6,321 nt of DNA from CAZYYO01 sp964650965 (GTDB lineage Bacteria; Bacillota; Clostridia; Lachnospirales; Lachnospiraceae), in assembly GCA_964650965.1 (NCBI GenBank), contig CAZYYO010000105.1, forward strand, positions 1 through 6,321. Direction: 5' to 3'. The translations under genes and the position numbers were made by a program. Positions 1 through 5,126 of the stretch are shown in pieces. A model generated the notes under the pieces. That model was not told the DNA's origin and searched no databases. It saw only the letters and a program-made list of their open reading frames with translations. Each line of letters starts with the position of its first letter. Positions within the stretch are counted from its first letter, which is position 1.

Positions 1-2
1 AG

Positions 3-188
3 ATTTTACAAATGCATGGGTTCTATGTGGAAAGTGAAAAGAAAACGATTAGTTTTGATTTGGTAATTGATTTTTCATTAAGTGACGTTTCTGCTATAAA
101 AAATCATCTACTTAAGCAATTGAAACATAAATATGCAGAGTATCAATTCTATATCATATTTGAAAATAACTACAGTGATATAAAGTAA
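3..188 (+). CDS. CDF-family cation efflux protein, C-terminal fragment (5' end outside window)
   Basis: An open frame runs in from the left edge and ends at TAA 186-188, giving the last 61 residues. It contains MHGFYVESEKKTISFDLVIDF, in which a short His-containing strand is followed by an alternating hydrophobic/charged segment. This resembles the cytoplasmic C-terminal domain of cation diffusion facilitator transporters, which export Zn2+, Fe2+ or Mn2+ across the membrane and dimerise through that domain. The final segment, ending EFQFYIIF-like then NNYSDIK (YQFYIIFENNYSDIK), also suits the last strand of that domain. The transmembrane part, where the metal-site residues lie, is outside the window, so the metal cannot be inferred. 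No hairpin with a T tract follows the stop. The family call rests on recognised sequence style only. Confidence 0.6.
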   Translation: MLQMHGFYVESEKKTISFDLVIDFSLSDVSAIKNHLLKQLKHKYAEYQFYIIFENNYSDIK

Positions 189-278
189 AGTGGATATGAC
201 AGTTCAGCACCATTAGCAAATAAAGGTTATCATATCCTGTATCACGGAGAGATTGTAAAGGCTTATATTTTGGAATAG
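189..278 (+). other. Short open stretch in frame after the CDF stop, possible gene remnant
   Basis: The reading frame of the CDF fragment stays open for 29 codons after its TAA and ends at TAG 276-278. It reads as plausible protein, for example APLANKGYHILYHGE and IVKAYILE. It has no ATG, GTG or TTG start and no ribosome binding site of its own. It is therefore either the C-terminal remnant of a lost gene or chance. I do not recognise the family. Its stop overlaps the AGGAGG (277-282) that serves the nitroreductase remnant, as would be expected if a real gene once ended here just upstream of the nitroreductase. An 8-bp inverted repeat (192-199 with 230-237, GGATATGA/TCATATCC) spans it, but no T tract follows, so it is not a convincing terminator. 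Confidence 0.2.
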
Positions 279-290
279 GAGGATAAATGG

Positions 291-647
291 ATGGAAAGTA
301 TTTTTCATAGAACAAGTATTAGACAGTACACAGAACAAGAAGTGGAATCAGAGAAAATAGAGAAAATGCTTCGTGCGGCAATGGCGGCACCATCGGCTGT
401 AAATCAACAACCATGGGAGTATTATGTAGTAACAGATGTGGAGAAATTGGAGGAACTGTCAAAAACCAGTCCTTATGCGGGCTGCACAAAAAATGCACCA
501 CTTGCAGAACGAATGCAGGCAGTAGCAGATGTAATCTCCATACCCGATGAATTGAAAGCATTCGCAGTTATTCCATGTGGATATCCTGTGAAGGTTGAAA
601 AGCAGCAAGACAGATATGATGAGGCAAGAGTGCATTTTATTGGGTAA
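291..647 (+). pseudogene. Nitroreductase-family protein with in-frame internal deletion
   Basis: The 118-residue product begins like an FMN-dependent nitroreductase. RTSIRQY (7-13) and PSAVNQQPWEYYVV (34-47) are the N-terminal FMN-binding signatures. The end, IPDELKAFAVIPCGYPV followed by QQDRYDEARVHFI, is the normal C-terminal part of the same family. Small members are usually about 165-175 residues. Roughly 50 residues are missing at the junction near APLAERM (69-75), where the intact fold carries the central helices and the Gly-rich FMN phosphate-contacting segment. The remaining frame is intact with no stop. AGGAGG at 277-282 lies 8 nt before ATG 291, so the start is secure. An NAD(P)H:acceptor flavin reductase role would be expected of an intact relative; this product is probably unable to fold or bind FMN normally. 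A terminator follows at 710-766. Confidence 0.75.
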
Positions 648-709
648 CAAGTGTGAATGAGATTTCAGAAATGAATAATGAAAATGGTTGGTAATCATTT
701 ATTGTTTAT

Positions 710-766
710 AAAGGAGCAAAGAAGAATTTTAGAAATTTTTCTTTGCTCCTTTCATAAGTTTTTTTT
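710..766 (+). terminator. Rho-independent terminator after the nitroreductase remnant
   Basis: A perfect 14-bp stem (710-723 with 739-752, AAAGGAGCAAAGAA/TTCTTTGCTCCTTT) can extend inward through a G-U and A-T pairs to a loop of about 3 nt. It is followed after six bases by eight consecutive T (759-766). It separates the nitroreductase remnant from the promoter at 790. Confidence 0.85.
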
Positions 767-789
767 ATCTATTAGCATTAAAATGCAAA

Positions 790-818
790 TTGATATATAG
801 AATTCTATTTCTTATAAT
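790..818 (+). promoter_or_regulatory. SigA-type promoter upstream of the reductase scar
   Basis: TTGATA at 790-795 and a consensus TATAAT at 813-818 are separated by exactly 17 nt. Transcription would start near 825 and read through the aldo/keto reductase scar, the two small ORFs and the intact reductase. I see no terminator between this site and 1129. It is therefore the best visible promoter for the intact reductase, inherited from the decayed copy. Confidence 0.75.
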
Positions 819-826
819 CAAATTGT

Positions 827-841
827 ATGAAAACGTTCTTA
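827..841 (+). promoter_or_regulatory. cre-like (CcpA) operator overlapping the start region
   Basis: ATGAAAACGTTCTTA matches the catabolite-responsive element consensus WTGNAANCGNWNNCW at every position except the C near the 3' end, which is T here. It lies directly downstream of the -10 box, over the expected start point, where CcpA or another LacI-family regulator would repress. The match is by eye; AT-rich DNA gives chance hits, though the placement supports it. Confidence 0.45.
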
Positions 842-862
842 GTCAATTAAGTGGAGGAAAAC

Positions 863-928
863 ATGAATTTTAGGGAATTAGGAAAAACAGGGGATTATGA
901 TGAACTGAAGGTAAAAGCATCTGCATGA
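863..928 (+). pseudogene. Aldo/keto reductase remnant: N-terminus fused to C-terminal piece by internal deletion
   Basis: A GGAGG at 853-857 precedes ATG 863. The 21-residue frame reads MNFRELGKTG, then DYDELKVKASA, then TGA. The first part matches residues 1-10 of the intact reductase at 1129 (MRYRELGKTG). The second matches its residues 343-353 (HYDELKVKASA). At DNA level, 872-892 differs from 1138-1158 at one base in 21. Positions 894-927 differ from 2155-2188 at one base in 34. About 330 codons between are absent. The sequence ACAGGG occurs at the junction (887-892) and at both corresponding places in the intact gene (1153-1158 and 2148-2153), as expected for deletion between short direct repeats, allowing a 1-nt difference after the repeat. 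The TGA falls where the intact protein has the first Cys of its second Fe-S motif. It is a dead copy, but its promoter and ribosome binding site look healthy. Confidence 0.85.
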
Positions 929-993
929 TGCTTGCGTTTGGTGTGTTTGCAGATTTACTGAGAAAATTACTGTATCAAAGTAAGCTACAGTAG
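925..993 (+). other. 22-codon ORF overlapping the end of the reductase scar, possible remnant
   Basis: ATG at 925 overlaps the TGA of the scar, and the frame runs to TAG 991-993, encoding MMLAFGVFADLLRKLLYQSK and two more residues. The composition is hydrophobic then basic, like the C-terminal end of a membrane protein; a substrate-binding component of an ECF-type transporter is one loose possibility. It has no ribosome binding site of its own. It no longer resembles the reductase, so a second junction probably lies near 927. Function unknown; it may be only leftover sequence. Confidence 0.15.
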
Positions 994-1009
994 AAAAGAG
1001 GAGTTATCA

Positions 1010-1147
1010 ATGGTATTATTGAATCAGAAAATGGAAATAAATCAAGTCAAATTGTCTCGTTATGCCGCCTGTGGCAACTTGAAAGTGCGTAGATGGAAAG
1101 GTATCAGAGAACAGATGGAGGTAGGAGCATGCGTTACAGAGAATTAG
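1010..1147 (+). CDS. Small hypothetical protein (45 aa) overlapping the reductase start
   Basis: AGAGGAG (997-1003) lies 6 nt before ATG 1010, a strong ribosome binding site. The frame ends at TAG 1145-1147, 19 nt inside the reductase gene in a different frame. The product starts MVLLNQKMEINQVKLSRYAA and continues CGNLKVRRWKGIREQME; it is basic, with two Cys and no signal peptide or membrane segment. I do not recognise a family. The last dozen codons overlap the reductase ribosome binding site and start, so translation of this ORF could couple to the reductase. Alternatively it is the 5' stump of another gene whose body was lost, like its neighbours. The good ribosome binding site supports translation, but coding status is uncertain. 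Confidence 0.35.
   Translation: MVLLNQKMEINQVKLSRYAACGNLKVRRWKGIREQMEVGACVTEN
1117..1121 (+). promoter_or_regulatory. Ribosome binding site that fixes the reductase start
   Basis: GGAGG lies 7 nt upstream of ATG 1129. The longer in-frame start at ATG 1093 has no comparable site, and its 12 extra residues (MERYQRTDGGRS) do not look like the family. The MRYRELGKTG start also matches the start of the neighbouring scar. Confidence 0.8.
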
Positions 1148-2277
1148 GAAAAACAGGGCTGCGGGTAAGTGAAATTGGATTAGGTGCAGAGTGGCTGGAG
1201 CGTCATAATCTAGAAGAGGTGAGCAGTGTTATAAGAACCTGTGAAGAACAGGGAATAAATATTTTAGACTGCTGGATGTCGGAACCAAATGTCCGTAGTA
1301 ATATTGGAAAAGCATTGCAGGGTCATCGAGAAAAATGGATGATTCAGGGCCATATCGGCTCTACCTGGCAGAATGGACAATATGTTAGAACCAGAGATTT
1401 AAGTAAAGTAAAACCAGCTTTTGAAGACCTGCTTACAAGATTGCAGACCGATTACATAGATCTGGGTATGATTCACTATGTGGATTCCGTAGAAGAATAT
1501 CAAAACATTATGAACGGTGAGTTCATAGAATATGTAAGAGAGTTGAAGAAAAAAGGAATTATTCGTCATATAGGAATGAGTACCCATAATCCGGAAACGG
1601 CAACACTTGCAGCAATGAGTGGGGAAATCGAAATGCTGTTATTCAGTATTAATCCTGCATTTGATCTTCTGCCAGCAGGAGAAAATGTGTTGGATCAAAT
1701 GTTTGCAGAAACCTATGAAGATAATCTGGGTGGAATTGATTCTGCAAGAGAGAAGCTATATGGAATCTGTGAACAAAATGGAGTAGGAATTACCGTTATG
1801 AAAGGTTATGCAGGAGGCAGATTGTTTGATGCAAAACGCTCTCCATTTGGCGTTGCATTAACACCGGTTCAGTGCCTTCATTATTGTTTGACCAAGCCAG
1901 CAGTGAGCAGTGTTATGGTAGGATATGATACACCAGAACAGGTAATGGAAGCCGTACATTATGAGACAGCATCAGAGGATGAAAAAGACTACGCAAGTGT
2001 ACTGGCAGATGCACCAATGCATGCATATGCAGGTGGACAGTGTACCTACTGTGGACATTGTGCACCATGTCCCAAAGGAATTGACATTGCTATGGTTGGT
2101 AAACTGTATGACCTAGCGGTTATGCAGCCGGAGGTTCCAGCCTCTATACAGGGACATTATGATGAACTGAAGGTAAAAGCTTCTGCATGTATTGAATGTC
2201 ATGCCTGTGAGAGCAGATGCCCATTCCAGGTAAAGATAGCAGATAGAATGAAAGAGGCAAAGGAATTGCTTGGTTAG
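1129..2277 (+). CDS. Aldo/keto reductase-like protein with C-terminal two-[4Fe-4S] ferredoxin domain
   Basis: The product has 382 residues. Positions 1-290 form an aldo/keto reductase TIM barrel: RELGKTGLRVSEIGLG at the N-terminus, IGKAL at 59-63, DYIDLGMIH at 108-116, IRHIGMSTHNP at 145-155 and the cofactor loop VGYDTPEQV at 264-272. The C-terminus carries two Cys motifs, C305-C308-C311-C314-P and C354-C357-C360-C364-P, predicted to bind two [4Fe-4S] clusters. Enzymes of this layout are cytoplasmic and are thought to link carbonyl or alcohol redox chemistry to ferredoxin-like electron flow; the substrate is unknown. The canonical AKR tetrad is Asp-Tyr-Lys-His. Asp47 and His116 are present, but the Tyr position reads Glu52 (DCWMSE) and the Lys position falls in QGH (73-75). 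Ordinary NADPH-dependent carbonyl reduction is therefore doubtful. It is transcribed probably from 790. The gene ends 130 nt before the isomerase-like gene, without a visible terminator. Family call confident, activity not. Confidence 0.9.
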   Translation: MRYRELGKTGLRVSEIGLGAEWLERHNLEEVSSVIRTCEEQGINILDCWMSEPNVRSNIGKALQGHREKWMIQGHIGSTWQNGQYVRTRDLSKVKPAFEDLLTRLQTDYIDLGMIHYVDSVEEYQNIMNGEFIEYVRELKKKGIIRHIGMSTHNPETATLAAMSGEIEMLLFSINPAFDLLPAGENVLDQMFAETYEDNLGGIDSAREKLYGICEQNGVGITVMKGYAGGRLFDAKRSPFGVALTPVQCLHYCLTKPAVSSVMVGYDTPEQVMEAVHYETASEDEKDYASVLADAPMHAYAGGQCTYCGHCAPCPKGIDIAMVGKLYDLAVMQPEVPASIQGHYDELKVKASACIECHACESRCPFQVKIADRMKEAKELLG

Positions 2278-2358
2278 AGATGAAAAAAATAGAAACGATA
2301 ACTGCGAATAAGGACAATAATTGAATTAAATAAGAATATTATATGAAGCCGAACCCCG

Positions 2359-2367
2359 TGATATACT
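2359..2367 (+). promoter_or_regulatory. Extended -10 promoter for the isomerase-like gene
   Basis: TGA followed by TATACT (2362-2367) forms an extended -10 element. The -35 position 17 nt upstream (2339-2344, TTATAT) is poor, which is typical of extended -10 promoters. Transcription would start near 2374, leaving a leader of about 35 nt before ATG 2408. Confidence 0.5.
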
Positions 2368-2386
2368 GTAACTATATTTTACAGTA
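2364..2386 (+). promoter_or_regulatory. Palindromic operator candidate, GlnR/TnrA-like
   Basis: TACTGTAA (2364-2371) and TTACAGTA (2379-2386) form a perfect 8-bp inverted repeat with a 7-nt spacer. The core, 2367-2383, matches TGTNA-N7-TNACA exactly, the consensus of the GlnR/TnrA nitrogen regulators of Gram-positive bacteria. It overlaps the -10 box and start point, a position suited to repression. BlaI/MecI- or CopY-type regulators also use TGTA/TACA-type sites and cannot be excluded. A role as an RNA hairpin is less likely because no T tract follows. Confidence 0.45.
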
Positions 2387-2407
2387 AATTTAAAAGGAGG
2401 GTTTCAA

Positions 2408-3835
2408 ATGTTAGTAAACACAAAGGCAAAGGTTGGGGTATTTTCTATTGCTTTAGGAGCATATTTACCTCAGTTTCCATCATTGGTACCAGAATTTGAA
2501 GCACAGTATGATGCTTTCAAGAAAACAATTCCTGATAACGTAGAAATTATCGATGGGGGAATCGTTACTACGAAGGAATTGTCTATGGCAGCCGGAGATA
2601 AGTTCCGTGCAGCAGATGTAGATCTTGTTATTATGCAGTTATTAACCTATGCAACAAGCTACAATATGCTTCCAGCAATCAGAGATTTAAATGTACCGGT
2701 AGTACTGGTAAATGTTCAGAAGCTGAAAGCTCCTGATTATGCAAATACCGACACTCCTAAGTGGCTTGGAGAATTATATGCGTGCGGAGCTGTTGGAGAG
2801 ATGGTTGCAGATTTAGAGAGAGCTGGAAAGAGACACGCGGTTATTACAGGTGTGGTAGAAGGCGGAGATGCGTATGTTGCACATGAAATCGAGGAATGGT
2901 GCAAAGCAGCTCAGGTTCGTAGAAGATTCCGTTATGCAAACATTGCTCAGATTGGTCGTCCATATCCTGGAATGATGGATCTTTATATTGATGAAACCAA
3001 TCTTTATAACAGAATGGGTCTTTATACAAAACAGTTTGACTGGGAGAAGATGTGGGCAATTGCTGACGATATTACAGACGAAGCAGCAATCCGTGCAAAA
3101 GCAGAAGATATTTTAGATACCTTCGATATTGAAGGCGGAGCTACAGTTGAAACCGTATGGGATATGGCAAAATATGTGGTTGCTTTTGAAAAATGGGTTC
3201 AGACAGAGGACATTGCTTTAGTAGCTTCTCATTATGACGGCTTTTCCCAGGGAGTGGCAGGTAAGCTTGACAGTATGTTAATTCCAGCATTCTCTATGTT
3301 AATAAAGCAGGGAACCGCATGTGCTGTTGAGGGTGATATGAAGGTTGCCATGGCAATGAGTATTTTAAAGACAATTTCCGGTACCGGTCAGCTGTCTGAG
3401 ATGTATTCTATCGACTTTAATGAAGATATTTGTATCATTGGTCACTCAGGCTCAGGAGATGCTGATATTTCCAAAGCGAAGAAACCTACCATGAAGATTG
3501 TAGATGTATTCCATGGTAAAACCGGTGGTGGATATTTAACACAGTTCTATCCTCCAACAGGTGAGATTACATATCTTGGAATTACTCAGGATATGGATGG
3601 ACACTTTAAATTTGTTGTAGCAGAAGGTGTCAATGAAGAAGGACCTATCTTCATGTTTGGTGATACCAACATGAGAACCAGATTCTCTATTGGTGCAAGA
3701 GAATTCTGCAACAGATGGAGTGAAGCTGGTCCTACACATCATATGGCAGCTGCTATTGGTAGTCATATCGATACCATCCTTAAGGTTGCTAAGATTTTAA
3801 ATGTACCAGTAGATATTATTTGCAGAAATGAGTAA
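2408..3835 (+). CDS. L-fucose/L-arabinose isomerase family protein
   Basis: This is a 475-residue cytoplasmic protein, close to the roughly 500 of L-arabinose isomerase (AraA). AGGAGGG at 2395-2401 lies 6 nt before ATG 2408. The metal-site pattern of AraA can be traced. VEGDMK (Glu308) corresponds to TEGDWK, LSEMYSIDF (Glu331) to the FMEDYTYHF segment, IIGHSGSGD (His346) to LGSHMLE, and GPTHHMAAAIGSH (His444/445) to GGAHHTVFSH. These four ligands hold the Mn2+ used for aldose-ketose isomerisation. N-terminal segments VDLVIMQLLTYATSYNMLPA and NVPVVLVNVQ match the substrate-side domain. Overall similarity to true AraA is low and the segments between ligands differ, so an isomerase of another sugar is likelier than arabinose isomerase itself. 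No araB, araD or transporter gene lies beside it. It follows the reductase and is controlled from its own promoter at 2359. A terminator follows at 3873. Confidence 0.85.
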   Translation: MLVNTKAKVGVFSIALGAYLPQFPSLVPEFEAQYDAFKKTIPDNVEIIDGGIVTTKELSMAAGDKFRAADVDLVIMQLLTYATSYNMLPAIRDLNVPVVLVNVQKLKAPDYANTDTPKWLGELYACGAVGEMVADLERAGKRHAVITGVVEGGDAYVAHEIEEWCKAAQVRRRFRYANIAQIGRPYPGMMDLYIDETNLYNRMGLYTKQFDWEKMWAIADDITDEAAIRAKAEDILDTFDIEGGATVETVWDMAKYVVAFEKWVQTEDIALVASHYDGFSQGVAGKLDSMLIPAFSMLIKQGTACAVEGDMKVAMAMSILKTISGTGQLSEMYSIDFNEDICIIGHSGSGDADISKAKKPTMKIVDVFHGKTGGGYLTQFYPPTGEITYLGITQDMDGHFKFVVAEGVNEEGPIFMFGDTNMRTRFSIGAREFCNRWSEAGPTHHMAAAIGSHIDTILKVAKILNVPVDIICRNE

Positions 3836-3872
3836 GAAGTAAACATTTTATATCCATGGATTGTTTTATAAA

Positions 3873-3915
3873 AAGGAGCATTTACAGAATGATTTGTAAA
3901 TGCTCCTTCTATTTT
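3873..3915 (+). terminator. Rho-independent terminator after the isomerase-like gene
   Basis: A perfect 14-bp stem, AAGGAGCATTTACA (3873-3886) with TGTAAATGCTCCTT (3895-3908), has an 8-nt loop and a short T-rich tail, CTATTTT. It starts 37 nt after the stop codon. The tail is modest but the stem is strong. Confidence 0.75.
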
Positions 3916-3966
3916 GGATGCAAGAAATGATAAATAGAAAAAACGTCTTTAAAATCCATGTAAAAA

Positions 3967-3995
3967 TCGACATATCTCTTTAGAAATGATATAAT
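3967..3995 (+). promoter_or_regulatory. Strong SigA-type promoter for the coiled-coil protein gene
   Basis: TCGACA (3967-3972, five of six consensus bases) and TATAAT (3990-3995) are 17 nt apart, with an additional TGA (3987-3989) making an extended -10. The expected start is near 4002, giving a leader of about 47 nt. Confidence 0.8.
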
Positions 3996-4048
3996 ACAAA
4001 TGATTTTATTATCATATTACAGAAAATAGATATGGAAGGTAGTAAAAG

Positions 4049-4897
4049 ATGATGAAGAAACAGAAATCTGTGGAAGATTCTATTCGCCAGGATAAGAGAA
4101 AGCTGATTGCACTATCAGTTATAGAAGTTCTCCTTTTCTTTGTGGAGATTTTTTTAATCATAACTCCTTTATCCATCATATATACCATAATATGCGGTGT
4201 TGTTGCACTGCTTGTTTTGATTCCGTTAATTGGCAGTGGGCTGGATTTAAGCCAGAACAATAAGCTTCTAGAGAGAAAGACGTATGAAGATTTGTATAAG
4301 GCCCAGAAGGCTTCTTATCTTGTGATTCGAAAGAGCTTCGATGAGCTCCAGGAGAGAATGGACCGCCTGGAAGATAAAAGCAGTATTCCAACAGACGAAA
4401 TCATTTCTGCCCAGAAGGCCGTTGCCAAGGTAACTATTAATAGAAGTAAGGAAAATGCAGATGCTCTGTTGAATTCTAATGATGAGTTAATTAACAAATT
4501 ATTTAGCTTCGAAGAAAAGCTAGATGAGAATAACAAGCAACTACTCCAGCATCAGAGAGAAATTATGGAGCAGGCAAAGGATGATCTGGTTGCTAAAAAT
4601 CAGGAATTAGAAAAGCAGGTAGAAGAGTTAACGGCATCCATTGAATTATTACAGCAAAAGGCCATAGAAGCAGCAAGCACTGGAATAGAAAAGACAGTAA
4701 AAGAAACTCCGGCAGAAACTGCAACCCAAGATGCTGCAGAAGGCGAGGCAGAATCAGAAGATTACAGCAGCTTAGAAGAAACCCAGGATGCATCTTTGGA
4801 TGCTCAGGAGACAGCCCAGGATACGGTAGTTCATATGTCTGACCCGGACAGAGTTATGAGTCCAGAAGAAATTGAGGCACTTTTTGCAAATTTGTAA
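4049..4897 (+). CDS. Membrane-anchored coiled-coil protein with C-terminal SPEEIEALF motif, function unknown
   Basis: The product has 282 residues. A basic N-terminus (KKQKSVEDSIRQDKRK) precedes two adjacent hydrophobic helices (about 19-38 and 41-63), predicted to form a membrane hairpin with both ends in the cytoplasm. Residues 70-110 and 150-207 are highly charged helices with coiled-coil character (for example EEKLDENNKQLLQHQREIM and AKNQELEKQVEELTASIEL). Residues 215-265 are an acidic, low-complexity linker rich in Glu, Thr, Ala and Gln. The chain ends in DPDRVMSPEEIEALFANL. That tail resembles the short N-terminal helix LSQxEIDALL of flagellar switch proteins FliM/FliY, here at the opposite terminus. 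I do not recognise a named family. GGAAGG (4034-4039) lies 9 nt before ATG 4049; the adjacent ATG 4052 is an alternative start. The architecture suggests a scaffold or adaptor tethered to the membrane, which is an inference. No terminator separates it from the tRNA promoter. Confidence 0.75.
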   Translation: MMKKQKSVEDSIRQDKRKLIALSVIEVLLFFVEIFLIITPLSIIYTIICGVVALLVLIPLIGSGLDLSQNNKLLERKTYEDLYKAQKASYLVIRKSFDELQERMDRLEDKSSIPTDEIISAQKAVAKVTINRSKENADALLNSNDELINKLFSFEEKLDENNKQLLQHQREIMEQAKDDLVAKNQELEKQVEELTASIELLQQKAIEAASTGIEKTVKETPAETATQDAAEGEAESEDYSSLEETQDASLDAQETAQDTVVHMSDPDRVMSPEEIEALFANL

Positions 4898-4910
4898 AAA
4901 ATTTGTAAAA
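4889..4910 (+). repeat. 11-bp perfect tandem duplication spanning the stop codon
   Basis: AATTTGTAAAA occurs twice in direct tandem (4889-4899 and 4900-4910). The first copy contains the last two codons and the TAA of the coiled-coil gene. The duplication therefore leaves the protein end unchanged and adds A/T-rich spacer upstream of the tRNA promoter. Confidence 0.7.
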
Positions 4911-4916
4911 AAGTTC

Positions 4917-4945
4917 TTGCATTTCCATAATACATCCTATATAAT
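4917..4945 (+). promoter_or_regulatory. SigA-type promoter for tRNA-Lys
   Basis: TTGCAT (4917-4922) and TATAAT (4940-4945) are spaced 17 nt apart, and the tRNA begins 23 nt after the -10 box. This leaves room for a short 5' leader removed by RNase P. Confidence 0.75.
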
Positions 4946-4967
4946 AAATCTTGCGTTGAAAAAGCAA

Positions 4968-5040
4968 GCGCGATTAGCTCAGCTGGCAGAGCACCTGACT
5001 CTTAATCAGGGTGTCCAGGGTTCGAACCCCTGATCGCGCA
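4968..5040 (+). tRNA. tRNA-Lys (anticodon CTT)
   Basis: A complete 73-nt cloverleaf can be drawn. The acceptor stem is GCGCGAT/ATCGCGC, with A5040 as discriminator. The D arm is GCTC/GAGC. The anticodon stem is CCTGA/TCAGG with loop CTCTTAA, placing anticodon CTT at 5001-5003, which reads AAG (Lys). The variable loop is GTGTC. The T arm is CAGGG/CCCTG with loop TTCGAAC. The 3' CCA is not encoded (TCA follows), so it must be added after transcription. The gene has its own promoter and terminator and no neighbouring tRNA. Confidence 0.97.
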
Positions 5041-5042
5041 TC

Positions 5043-5086
5043 AAAGGTCTTGATATTGCATTCGTTGCGGTGTTGAGGCTTTTTTT
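5043..5086 (+). terminator. Rho-independent terminator of the tRNA gene
   Basis: Positions 5043-5059 pair with 5067-5083 over about 17 bp, including several G-U pairs, around a 7-nt loop. A run of seven T (5080-5086) ends the structure, part of it used in the base of the stem. It begins 3 nt after the tRNA. Confidence 0.7.
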
Positions 5087-5126
5087 GTGCATAAATTTAC
5101 AGATGCTGCAATAGAGAGATATTTTA

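Noticed and set aside
192..237. Inverted repeat GGATATGA/TCATATCC as a terminator for the CDF gene
   Set aside because: The stem is only 8 bp with a 30-nt loop and no T tract after it.
1093..1128. Upstream in-frame ATG extending the reductase by 12 residues
   Set aside because: It has no ribosome binding site at proper spacing. ATG 1129 has GGAGG 7 nt upstream and matches the family N-terminus and the start of the scar copy.
2321..2342. TTGAAT and TATTAT as a promoter for the isomerase-like gene
   Set aside because: The spacing is only 10 nt, far from 16-18; the extended -10 at 2359-2367 is better.
2844..3766. Minus-strand open frames opposite the isomerase-like gene
   Set aside because: They are short, lack ribosome binding sites and lie opposite a strongly coding gene with traceable metal-site residues.
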